NCBI GenBank assembly: GCA_900754775.1
Contig: CAAEDZ010000263.1
Location: 1 to 5,090, forward strand
DNA: 5,090 nucleotides
Reading direction: 5' to 3'
Source: Clostridia bacterium
Lineage (GTDB): Bacteria > Bacillota_A > Clostridia > Christensenellales > Aristaeellaceae
Part shown: piece by piece, positions 1 through 4,586 of the stretch
Position numbering within the stretch: the first letter of the stretch is position 1
Layout of the letters: each line of letters opens with the position of its first letter
Notes under the pieces: generated by a model
What the model saw: the letters and a program-made list of their open reading frames with translations, nothing else
Told to the model about the DNA's origin: nothing
Database searches by the model: none
Made by a program: the position numbers and the translations under genes

Positions 1-405
1 AGCCTTTCCTTTGTGCGCGACCTGATGCCGGAGTCCGTGCTGGTGTTTTTCGACCTCTCGTCGCAGAGCGAACTGGCCGCGCCCGTGGAGGGCGATCTGC
101 AAAAGCGCTTCAGCGACGAGCAGCCCTGGGTGGAGTTCTCCTGCGCGCCGGAGGCGGACGTGGTGGCGGCGGAGGCGGGAACGGTGGTGGCCACGACGCA
201 GCTCTCCGGAGGCGGCTGGGGCGTGATGATCGAGCATGACAACGCGCTGGAGTCCGTCTGCGCCTATCTTCTGGAGCCGTCGGTGGTCGCCGGGGAGCGC
301 GTGGAGCGCGGGCAGGTCATCGCCCGCAGCGAGGCCGGCAGGGTCTACTTTGAAGTGCGGCGGGACGGGGCGTTCGTCGATCCCGCGCCGCTGCTCGGGG
401 CATGA
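1..405 (+). CDS. spoIVFA: SpoIVFA-like protein with degenerate M23/LytM domain (5' partial)
   Basis: The frame is open from the first base, so the start and N-terminus lie outside the window; the GTG at 13 is not needed as a start. The visible C-terminal part is an M23/LytM-type beta domain: APVEGDL near base 82, a VVAAEAGTVV core, GGGWGVMIEHDN, a VERGQVIARS turn, and VYFEVRRDGAFVDP close to the end. In active M23 peptidases the zinc ligands sit in an HxxxD motif and an HxH motif. Here the first is absent (PWVEFSCAPE) and the second is Tyr-Phe (VYFEV), so no peptidase activity is expected. That is typical of SpoIVFA, which anchors and regulates SpoIVFB in the forespore outer membrane. The stop overlaps the spoIVFB start (ATGA, 402-405), indicating translational coupling. 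Partner identity carries much of the weight of the name; a generic inactive M23 protein is the alternative. Confidence 0.78.
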   Translation, partial: SLSFVRDLMPESVLVFFDLSSQSELAAPVEGDLQKRFSDEQPWVEFSCAPEADVVAAEAGTVVATTQLSGGGWGVMIEHDNALESVCAYLLEPSVVAGERVERGQVIARSEAGRVYFEVRRDGAFVDPAPLLGA

Positions 406-1298
406 TCCGCTTTCGCGTCGGCGATACGAATGTGCGCGTTCACGCGCTGGCGCTGATCATGCTGGCGCTCTCCTTCGCCCTGGGGGCGCGCGCGGAGCTT
501 GTGGCGATGCTGACGGCGCTGCTGCTCCACGAGGGGGCGCACCTGCTGGCGGCGCGGCTTTTGCGCGTGCGCGTGGAGTCTTTGGAACTGATGCCCTTCG
601 GCGGGGCGCTGACGCTGGAAAACCCCTACCGCATGGGGCGCTGGCAGCTGATGGGCGTCTCGCTGGCGGGGCCGTTTGCCAACCTGCTGGGGCTGGTGGC
701 GACGGCGGCGCTGGCCTGGTGGCGCGCTTTGCCCGTTTCATTTTCTTTGGAACTGATGCGCTTTCACGGCATGCTCGCCGCCTTCAACCTGCTGCCCGCC
801 CTGCCGCTGGACGGGGGACGGGCGCTGTTCGCCCTCGCCCGCACCGCGCGGGGGCGCGCAAGGATGCTCCGCGCCCTGACCCTCTGCGGCTATGCGCTCT
901 CTCTGTCGCTTGCGCTCATCGCGCTGCACGGCTGGGCGCGCGCGGGGGTGGTCAATCTCGCCATCCTCCTGCCGGCCGTCTTCCTCGCCGCCGCCGGGAG
1001 CAGGGAGCGGCGCATCGCCGCGCTGGGGGTGGCGGGAGCGCTCGCGGACCGGCTGCGGCCAGACGGCGGTGCGCCCGAGCGCCCCACGCGCATGCGCCTT
1101 TGGGCCGTGGACGAACGGATGGACGCTCTGGAGGCGCTGCGCGCCCTTTCCCCGCGCGAGGAGGCGCTCTTCGCCCTCTACCGGCAGGGGCATCTGGTGC
1201 GCCTGCTCGACGCGCGGGCGCTGGAACGCGCGCTCCTGCGCTCTGGAAACGACGGACAGACGCCGTGCCTTTGCGATGTGGAGGAGCGGGAGCGGTGA
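402..1298 (+). CDS. spoIVFB: SpoIVFB-type site-2 protease (M50 intramembrane metalloprotease)
   Basis: This 298-residue membrane zinc protease belongs to the M50 family. In Bacillus the homologue cleaves pro-sigma-K in the mother cell during sporulation. The zinc motif HEGAH is at residues 43-47 with catalytic Glu44, and the second motif NLLPALPLDGGR spans 129-140 with Asp137 as the third ligand. As recalled, these positions coincide with those of the B. subtilis enzyme (about 288 residues). Between them lies the conserved SLAGPFANL (87-95). Hydrophobic stretches near 14-30, 33-53, 84-108, 122-135, 157-176 and 182-198 fit a six-segment core. The soluble tail from about 200 would be the CBS-like regulatory part, but it is weakly conserved and I cannot confirm a CBS fold. 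The ATG at 402 overlaps the upstream stop, so expression probably depends on coupling; only a weak GGGG precedes it. All catalytic residues are present, so it should be active. Confidence 0.93.
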   Translation: MIRFRVGDTNVRVHALALIMLALSFALGARAELVAMLTALLLHEGAHLLAARLLRVRVESLELMPFGGALTLENPYRMGRWQLMGVSLAGPFANLLGLVATAALAWWRALPVSFSLELMRFHGMLAAFNLLPALPLDGGRALFALARTARGRARMLRALTLCGYALSLSLALIALHGWARAGVVNLAILLPAVFLAAAGSRERRIAALGVAGALADRLRPDGGAPERPTRMRLWAVDERMDALEALRALSPREEALFALYRQGHLVRLLDARALERALLRSGNDGQTPCLCDVEERER

Positions 1299-1344
1299 GG
1301 CTCGCGCTTCGGCGGCGCGCAGGGCAGCCAGCTTTCCTTGCAGA

Positions 1345-1383
1345 CAAAACAGGGACGCCCGGATGATGGGTGTCCCTGTTTTG
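1345..1383. terminator. Bidirectional intrinsic terminator between convergent genes
   Basis: A 16-bp inverted repeat with one G/T position (arms 1345-1360 and 1368-1383) encloses a 7-base loop. The stem carries an A4 run on its left side and a T4 run on its right, so it can act in both directions. It lies 46 bases after the spoIVFB stop and 18 bases beyond the stop of the minus-strand gene ending at 1402. Confidence 0.88.
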
Positions 1384-1401
1384 TTCGTCCGCGCGGCGTC
1401 T

Positions 1402-1884
1402 TTACTCGAACTTCACGCCCGCGGAGACGGTCAGCGTGTAGGGATAGGGCACGACCAGCTCGTCGCCCTCCTCCACGGTGATGTAGACGGTGTATCCCTC
1501 TGAGGCGAAGTTGAACTCGTAGAGCTTTGAGGGATATTCGTCCTCGGGGTCGTTCACGGAGCGCAGGGAGACGATGCCGGCGTCGCCCTCCTCGCCCGCG
1601 CTGGCGAGTATGTAATCCCCCGCGGGGATGTCGCGACCGCCGATGTAGGTCCCGGCGGTCAGGGTGGCGGTCTTTTCGATGTCGCGCGCAACGATCTCGC
1701 TTTGCAGGGTCGCGAGCTGCGCGATGAGTTCGTCGTCGGACAAGGCGCTGAAGTCCGGCGCTTCGGCGAAGTTCGCGGCAAGTTCGTCATCGGGCGCGGC
1801 GCTTACGTCCGGCGCTTCGGCGAACGCGCCCGCCGCTCCCAGCAACAGGCACGCTGCCGCCAGCACGCAGAGCAGTTTTTTCAT
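1402..1884 (-). CDS. Secreted protein of unknown function with GxYxxGxDIPAGxY domain
   Basis: The ATG at 1884 (160 residues) is chosen because GGAGGGG lies 5 bases upstream and the protein then opens with a classic signal peptide: MKKLL, a hydrophobic core, and a probable signal peptidase I site after AGAFA near residue 22. There is no lipobox Cys. A longer frame back to 1959 would add 25 residues without a ribosome site. Residues 21-38 and 39-56 are a direct duplication beginning FAEAPD and containing DDEL. Residues 52-70 look helical. The C-terminal half is beta-rich, with GTYIGGRDIPAGDY at 78-91 and VEEGDEL at 137-143. The (G)xDIPAGxY pattern recurs in small exported proteins of Firmicutes with no assigned role, so I give no function. 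The gene is monocistronic, divergent from the XRE regulator, with its own promoter and terminator. Confidence 0.85.
   Translation of the reverse strand: MKKLLCVLAAACLLLGAAGAFAEAPDVSAAPDDELAANFAEAPDFSALSDDELIAQLATLQSEIVARDIEKTATLTAGTYIGGRDIPAGDYILASAGEEGDAGIVSLRSVNDPEDEYPSKLYEFNFASEGYTVYITVEEGDELVVPYPYTLTVSAGVKFE
1717..1824 (-). repeat. 54-nt tandem duplication within the secreted protein gene
   Basis: Two adjacent 18-codon units (1824-1771 and 1770-1717) encode similar segments of the form FAEAPDxSAxxDDELxAx. The first 18 bases of each unit, coding for FAEAPD, are identical at DNA level (1807-1824 and 1753-1770), and later codons have diverged. This suggests an in-frame duplication just after the signal peptide, giving a small acidic linker. 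Confidence 0.85.
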
Positions 1885-1914
1885 TGGCACCCCTCCGATC
1901 CTGTCGATGCGAAC

Positions 1915-1946
1915 AGTATACCGCGCCGCGCGCGCCATTTTGTCAC
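1915..1946 (-). promoter_or_regulatory. Putative promoter of the secreted protein gene
   Basis: On the minus strand TATACT (1920-1915) is a good -10 box, 30 bases upstream of the ATG at 1884, leaving a leader of about 24 nt with the GGAGGGG site. The best -35 candidate is GTGACA (1946-1941), but the spacing of 20 bp is longer than the usual 17, so the -35 assignment is weak or the promoter needs an activator. Confidence 0.5.
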
Positions 1947-1959
1947 CCACGGCTGACAA
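1940..1959. promoter_or_regulatory. Palindrome TTGTCA-N8-TGACAA, candidate operator
   Basis: Perfect 6-bp arms lie at 1940-1945 and 1954-1959. The left arm covers the candidate -35 of the leftward secreted-protein promoter, a suitable place for a dimeric regulator such as the XRE protein encoded at 2033. The assignment is inferred from position; a 6-bp palindrome can occur by chance. Confidence 0.35.
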
Positions 1960-2000
1960 GTTCGTCCGCGCGGCGTTCGCGAAAAAAACAGGCCCTTTTG

Positions 2001-2016
2001 TGAAGGAACACCTTCA
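2001..2016. promoter_or_regulatory. Palindrome TGAAGG-N4-CCTTCA upstream of the XRE gene
   Basis: Perfect 6-bp arms (2001-2006, 2011-2016) end one base before the AGAAAGGGG region that serves as ribosome site for the XRE gene. It could be an autoregulatory operator or a small leader hairpin affecting translation. No convincing sigma-A promoter was found for the XRE gene in the plus direction. Confidence 0.35.
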
Positions 2017-2032
2017 GAAAGGGGCAAGGTAC

Positions 2033-2263
2033 ATGGAATACAACGCAATGGTCATGGCGCGGCTGCTGGGACGGCTGCGGACGCAGAGGGGGCTTTCGCA
2101 GGAAGTACTCTCCGGGCTGGCGGGCATCGCGCGCAGTCATCTGGCGATGATCGAGAACGGCGCCAAGCGGCCGACCGTGGAGACGCTCTGGAAACTCGCA
2201 CAGGCGATGGACATGCGCCTGAGCGAACTTGTGCGCATGGCGGAGGAGGAGATGGGGCTTTAG
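2033..2263 (+). CDS. Small XRE/Cro-type helix-turn-helix regulator
   Basis: This is a 76-residue single-domain DNA-binding protein. The HTH_3 core runs from about residue 10 to 70: a first helix (MARLLGRLRTQRG), then LSQEVLSGLAGIARSHLAMIENG (21-43) forming the turn and recognition helices, then KRPTVETLWKLAQAMDM (45-61). The sequence from LSQ through IENG to P-TVETLWKLA is highly typical of the family. There is no effector, peptidase or membrane domain, so it should act as a dimeric repressor or activator. The ATG at 2033 is preferred because AAAGGGG (2018-2024) lies 8 bases upstream; an in-frame GTG at 2000 has no ribosome site. It is divergent from the secreted-protein gene at 1884, which is a plausible target. 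Plausible toxin-antitoxin use was considered, but no toxin partner is adjacent. Confidence 0.9.
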   Translation: MEYNAMVMARLLGRLRTQRGLSQEVLSGLAGIARSHLAMIENGAKRPTVETLWKLAQAMDMRLSELVRMAEEEMGL

Positions 2264-2302
2264 CGCGAAAGGTATCAGCATTGGTTATGGAAAATGATAA
2301 AG

Positions 2303-2344
2303 GATAAGTATTTGCACTTTGCGCACGCCGGACGTATACTTATC
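2303..2344. promoter_or_regulatory. 9-bp inverted repeat bracketing the promoter, candidate operator pair
   Basis: GATAAGTAT (2303-2311) and its exact reverse complement ATACTTATC (2336-2344) are separated by 24 bp. The half-sites are 33 bp apart centre to centre, about three helical turns. The right arm overlaps the -10 box and the left arm ends immediately before the -35, so binding to both would block the promoter. The lack of a following T-run and the long loop argue against a terminator. Confidence 0.5.
2312..2340 (+). promoter_or_regulatory. Putative promoter, now cut off from its gene by the IS
   Basis: TATACT (2335-2340) is preceded by TTGCAC (2312-2317) with 17-bp spacing. The -35 is weak (3 of 6 consensus bases) but the -10 is strong. 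It points toward the IS at 2357. With the IS removed, its -10 lies about 41 nt before the lipoprotein ATG at 3246, a normal promoter-to-start distance. Confidence 0.55.
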
Positions 2345-2353
2345 GCAGGCGGT

Positions 2354-2356
2354 TAA
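2354..2356. repeat. TAA target-site duplication (partner copy at 3218-3220)
   Basis: TAA immediately precedes the left inverted repeat, and TAA immediately follows the right inverted repeat at 3218-3220. Several IS5-family subgroups duplicate a short TA-containing target. Three bases can match by chance, but the placement exactly at both inverted-repeat ends supports it. Confidence 0.75.
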
Positions 2357-2373
2357 GAACACCTAACAAAACC
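2357..2373. repeat. Left terminal inverted repeat of the IS
   Basis: These 17 bases match the right end in inverse orientation with one mismatch (third base A versus G). The TAG stop codon of orfB (2365-2363) lies inside this repeat, so the coding region extends into the transposon tip. Confidence 0.92.
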
Positions 2374-2815
2374 GAAAAGCGATCAAAGCGACAGCAAGGG
2401 TGAGAAAAGCCAAATGGATATCAGCTCTGCGTTCATATCGGACGAGCAGGCGCCTGTATCGATGGAACCAGGCAAAGGTTCGCTCAACAACCCAGCGGTG
2501 CTTTCCAAGATGAGAGGAACTGTCCACCCCACGTCTGGCAATGCGGTGCTTTATATGTCTCACTGTGCACGCCTGTCTGCAAAACGGAAAATCGTACCCT
2601 TTATCAGCGTGAAGTTTCTGAGGACGACAAGTGGGTCTCCCGTGCAAATTTCGCAGGGACGGCAGATGATCCAGCATATATTCCAGCATTTTGCAATCAT
2701 TCACATTGGCGGCAGTGAGGCCGACAACAAGCGGAATGCCATTGCGATCCGTTATGAGATGATGTTTGCTTCCAGGACGACCTCGATCTACGGGGTTGGG
2801 TCCTGTGTGTTCGCC
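2363..2815 (-). CDS. IS5-family transposase, orfB (C-terminal DDE part, -1 frame)
   Basis: This is the catalytic C-terminal part, expected to be made as an orfA-orfB fusion by a -1 frame change near 2814-2824. Entered there, it reads GEHTGPNPVDRG, then GSKHHLITDRNGIPL, a stretch characteristic of this transposase group. The second catalytic Asp is in HADKGYD (fusion residue 184), and the Glu is in WVVERTFAWFHRYRRLL (residue 224), followed by the family's Arg/Tyr-rich helix. The fused product would be 263 residues, normal for the group. The frame is open only from 2842 downstream of a TGA (2845-2843). An internal ATG at 2704 would give just 113 residues lacking the KHHL region, so I do not treat it as the true start. 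The protein acts on the inverted repeats at both IS ends. Confidence 0.88.
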   Translation of the reverse strand, partial: GEHTGPNPVDRGRPGSKHHLITDRNGIPLVVGLTAANVNDCKMLEYMLDHLPSLRNLHGRPTCRPQKLHADKGYDFPFCRQACTVRHIKHRIARRGVDSSSHLGKHRWVVERTFAWFHRYRRLLVRYERRADIHLAFLTLAVALIAFRFC

Positions 2816-3153
2816 CCCCTTTTTGCCTGGATGACAGAGCCGTCAATACAGGCTCTGCTCCAGTCGATCTTTTTTGTATCGTGCAAATTTTGCAGGATGA
2901 CATGGTGAAGGCTCTCCCAAACACCAGCTTCCTGCCAGTCTCGAAGTCTGCGCCAGCAGGTCATGCCACTGCCGCAGCCCATCTCCTGTGGCAGGTCTTC
3001 CCACGGTATCCCTGTCTTGAGTACAAAGACAATTCCGGTCAAAGCTGCCCGGTCAGGTATACGTGGACGGCCTCCTTTGGGCGTGGGCTTATGTTTTGGC
3101 AAAAGCGGTTCAATCTGACTCCACAGTTCGTCGCTTACCAGTTTCCTGGGCAT
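2788..3153 (-). CDS. IS5-family transposase, orfA (N-terminal part)
   Basis: This 121-residue frame holds the DUF4096-type N-terminal region: VSDELWSQIEPLLP (6-19), GGRPRIPDRAALTGIVFVLKTGIPWEDLP (27-55) and CWRRLRDWQEAGVW (66-79), then the first catalytic Asp in ACIDGSVIQAKRG (Asp104). The ATG at 3153 is chosen because GGGGGTG lies 6 bases upstream; a GTG at 3168 would overlap that site. In the zero frame it ends in a TAG at 2790-2788, shortly after the A5G6 run. By itself it lacks two of the three DDE residues and could act as a DNA-binding inhibitor, as in other two-frame IS elements; that role is inference. Confidence 0.9.
   Translation of the reverse strand: MPRKLVSDELWSQIEPLLPKHKPTPKGGRPRIPDRAALTGIVFVLKTGIPWEDLPQEMGCGSGMTCWRRLRDWQEAGVWESLHHVILQNLHDTKKIDWSRACIDGSVIQAKRGANTQDPTP
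2814..2824 (-). promoter_or_regulatory. A5G6 slippery run, probable -1 frameshift site joining orfA and orfB
   Basis: On the minus strand, five A (2824-2820) followed by six G (2819-2814) lie inside the 52-nt window (2842-2791) where both frames are open. The zero frame reads AAA AGG GGG GCG. Slipping back one base on the G run gives GGC GAA and restores the family sequence GGEHTGPNP. It is not a perfect X XXY YYZ heptamer, so single-tRNA slippage on GGG, transcriptional slippage adding one G, or a fixed one-base deletion all remain possible. Confidence 0.7.
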
Positions 3154-3172
3154 TTGCTTCACCCCCACTGGT

Positions 3173-3201
3173 ATTTTACTGCATATTCCTCTATTTGTCA
3201 G
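3173..3201 (-). promoter_or_regulatory. Transposase promoter at the right end of the IS
   Basis: On the minus strand CTGACA (3201-3196) and TAAAAT (3178-3173) are separated by exactly 17 bp, each one base from the sigma-A consensus. Transcription would begin near 3166, giving a very short leader containing GGGGGTG before the orfA ATG at 3153. The -35 begins at the last base of the right inverted repeat, so transposase bound to that end could repress it. Confidence 0.75.
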
Positions 3202-3217
3202 GTTTTGTTAGGTGCTC
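3201..3217. repeat. Right terminal inverted repeat of the IS
   Basis: GGTTTTGTTAGGTGCTC is the inverse of the left end with one mismatch and is followed directly by TAA (3218-3220), the second copy of the target duplication. Confidence 0.92.
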
Positions 3218-3245
3218 TAAGCTGTCAGATCGGAAAGATGGGGTG

Positions 3246-3731
3246 ATGTCATTGCTGAAAAAACGTCTGGCGCTTTGCGCATGCGCCCTGTTGCTGACGC
3301 TGCCGTTGGGCGGCTGCGTAGGGGAGACGGCGGAAGCTCTCCCCTCCCCCGCCCCGGCAGTGGAAACGATGGAGGATGAAGCGATGGTCATGGAAGTGAG
3401 GATCGGGGAGCAGGTCTTTTCTGCAACGCTGGCGGACAGCACGGCGGCAAGGGCGCTGGCGGACAGGCTGGCGGAGGGGCCGCTGACTCTGGAATTACGC
3501 GACTACGGCGGCTTTGAGAAGGTCGGCCCGCTGGGTTTTGAGCTGCCCGCCGAGGATCGGCAGACGACCACGCAGGCGGGCGACATCGTCCTCTATCAGG
3601 GCGACCAGATCGTCCTTTTCTACGGTTCCAACGCCTGGCGCTACACGCATCTGGCCCGCGTCGAGGCGCTGGACGGCTGGGAAGAGGCGCTCGGCGACGG
3701 CGACGTGCGCGTGACGCTGTCGCTGCCGTAA
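3246..3731 (+). CDS. Lipoprotein with cyclophilin-like domain
   Basis: This 161-residue protein starts with KKR, a hydrophobic core and the lipobox LGGC (Cys24), so it should be lipidated and held on the outer face of the membrane. A Pro/Ala/Glu linker (30-45) leads to a beta-rich domain (48-160) with RIGEQVFSATL (52-62), YGGFEKVG (87-94), TTQAGDIVLYQGDQIVLFYG (108-127) and a C-terminal GDGDVRVTLSL. This pattern fits the small cyclophilin-like family (PF18050 type, related to TM1367), whose members share the cyclophilin barrel but have no demonstrated isomerase role that I can cite. The ATG at 3246 is chosen because GGAAAG lies 8 bases upstream and the signal peptide begins there; the frame open further upstream runs into the IS and is not native. 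The IS at 2357-3217 ends 28 bases before the start, likely separating the gene from its promoter. Confidence 0.9.
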   Translation: MSLLKKRLALCACALLLTLPLGGCVGETAEALPSPAPAVETMEDEAMVMEVRIGEQVFSATLADSTAARALADRLAEGPLTLELRDYGGFEKVGPLGFELPAEDRQTTTQAGDIVLYQGDQIVLFYGSNAWRYTHLARVEALDGWEEALGDGDVRVTLSLP

Positions 3732-3745
3732 GGCGGACTGCGCGC

Positions 3746-3792
3746 AAAAGCGCTCCCCGCGCGTCGAAAACGGCGCGGCGAGGAGCGCTTTT
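3746..3792. terminator. Bidirectional intrinsic terminator
   Basis: An 11-bp perfect outer stem (3746-3756 with 3782-3792) begins with AAAA and ends with TTTT. It continues inward as CCGCGC (3757-3762) paired with GCGCGG (3773-3778), with three bulged bases on the right. It lies between the lipoprotein stop (3731) and the stop of the convergent gene (3796), and can serve both. Confidence 0.9.
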
Positions 3793-3795
3793 GAT

Positions 3796-4473
3796 TCAGC
3801 AGACGTTGAAGTTCGTGTTTCGCCAGGCGGACAGTTCGTCGGCCATAGGCGCGCCATAGGCGTCGGCCACGTCCGCGAGGACAGCGGCGGCGACCGCCTC
3901 GCCCTCGGCGGCGAAGATGGCGCAGACCACTTCGTGGAGCGACCAGTAGAGGTGGCCGCAGTGGTAGGAAAAGTCCTTTTTGTACGCCTCCATGGGCGGC
4001 TCGTCCGGCGAAGCCTCCAGACCCGCGCCGCGCACGCGGTGGACGCAGCGGTCGGCGCTGTTGAGGCTGGAGAGCGCCTCAAAGGGTATGTCCGGCGAAA
4101 AGCCGCGGCAGAGCGCCTCGTCGATATGGCGGCAGTAGACCGCGCCCGCGTCCTGACAGCCCATGCGCGCAAATTGCGCGTGCCACGGGCAGGCGGTGAT
4201 GTGCAGCTCGTAGTCCGGCGCGCGGCTGACGAGCGCGCGCTGCGTCGGTTCGACCTCGTCGGTCATTTTCAGTTCGCCATAGCGCAGAAAATTGGCGAAC
4301 GTGAGCGGCGCTCCGTCGCGGATGGCGCGCTGGGCCATGCGGCGGCCGCGCTGGTGCGCGTAATACTGCACGGCGTGGATGAACGCCGGCTCGGCGCGCT
4401 CGCCAAAGGCCGCCTGCATGCGGCGGAAGTAGCGCGCGGCGATAAAGGCGTGGGTGCTTTCGTTGAAGCCCAT
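3796..4473 (-). CDS. L-2-amino-thiazoline-4-carboxylic acid hydrolase family protein
   Basis: This 225-residue soluble protein has no signal peptide. The central block reads RYGELKMTDE (64-73), ELHITACPWH (89-98), GAVYCRHIDEALCRGFSPD (110-128) and then a Cys at 143. The spacing of CPWH, the YCxHID segment and the following FxPD fits the ATC hydrolase family (PF14196). The founding member opens the thiazoline ring of ATC to give S- or N-carbamoyl-cysteine in bacterial L-cysteine production. Most clostridial members are uncharacterised, and substrate cannot be read from sequence. Nothing in the window suggests a cysteine pathway. Cys95, His98, Cys114 and His117 are the residues I would suspect at the active site (inference). 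The ATG at 4473 has AAGGAGGG 6 bases upstream. It may be co-transcribed with the gene ending at 4587 (113-nt gap) or have its own promoter; no clear -10/-35 was seen. Confidence 0.75.
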   Translation of the reverse strand: MGFNESTHAFIAARYFRRMQAAFGERAEPAFIHAVQYYAHQRGRRMAQRAIRDGAPLTFANFLRYGELKMTDEVEPTQRALVSRAPDYELHITACPWHAQFARMGCQDAGAVYCRHIDEALCRGFSPDIPFEALSSLNSADRCVHRVRGAGLEASPDEPPMEAYKKDFSYHCGHLYWSLHEVVCAIFAAEGEAVAAAVLADVADAYGAPMADELSAWRNTNFNVC

Positions 4474-4554
4474 GGCTGGCCCTCCTTCGTTGCTTGCTGT
4501 TGCTCTTTTCGCCGCCGGGGGAGAAAAATCCTTCCGGAGGCGCGCCTTTTCCCC

Positions 4555-4580
4555 CGCGAAAGGCTATGGAGGCTTTCGCG
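4555..4580. other. Inverted repeat in the gap between the two minus-strand genes
   Basis: CGCGAAAG (4555-4562) and CTTTCGCG (4573-4580) form an 8-bp stem with a 10-base loop, 7 bases beyond the stop of the repeat-protein gene. No T-run follows on the minus strand, so it is not a standard intrinsic terminator. It may be an mRNA 3'-end or processing hairpin within an operon. Confidence 0.4.
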
Positions 4581-4586
4581 CCCGGG

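Larger units (their letters stand above)
2357..3217 (-). mobile_element. Complete IS5-family (IS427-like) insertion sequence, 861 bp
   Basis: The element has 17-bp terminal inverted repeats: GAACACCTAACAAAACC at 2357-2373 and the reverse complement of GAGCACCTAACAAAACC at 3201-3217, one mismatch apart. It is flanked by TAA on both sides. The transposase lies on the minus strand as two overlapping frames, orfA and orfB, which together cover nearly the whole element; this architecture and length fit the IS427 subgroup. DDE residues are all present across the joined product. The element is visibly less GC-rich than its flanks, which fits acquisition from another host. It sits in the interval between the XRE gene and the lipoprotein gene, apparently within the lipoprotein's 5' untranslated region. 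Confidence 0.93.

Noticed and set aside
738..1193. Minus-strand open frame antisense to spoIVFB
   Set aside because: Low-complexity Arg/Gly/Glu translation without ribosome site; a mirror of GC-rich codon use on the plus strand.
236..1366. Long plus-strand open frame overlapping spoIVFA and spoIVFB
   Set aside because: It is in a shifted frame over two well-supported genes, and its translation is Arg/Ala/Gly-rich without motifs, as expected from GC-rich codons read out of frame.
2033..2263. XRE protein as antitoxin of a toxin-antitoxin pair
   Set aside because: No small toxin-like gene is adjacent on either side. The neighbours are a signal-peptide protein and, before the insertion, a lipoprotein.
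2303..2344. Terminator for the XRE gene
   Set aside because: The 9-bp AT-rich arms are 24 bases apart with no T-run, and the right arm coincides with a -10 box, so an operator fits better.
2414..2908. Plus-strand open frame inside the IS
   Set aside because: It lies antisense to the transposase, and the family motifs (ADKGYD, VERTFAW) are on the minus strand. No ribosome site or recognisable domain.
3063..3245. N-terminal extension of the lipoprotein into the IS
   Set aside because: The extra codons are antisense IS sequence, and they would put the signal peptide and lipobox internally. The frame is open by chance across the insertion junction.
4517..4555. Possible terminator: GGGGGAGAAAA paired with TTTTCCCCC
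   Set aside because: The arms match only with a two-base bulge around a 19-base interior, and no T-run follows in either direction, so I do not call it a terminator.
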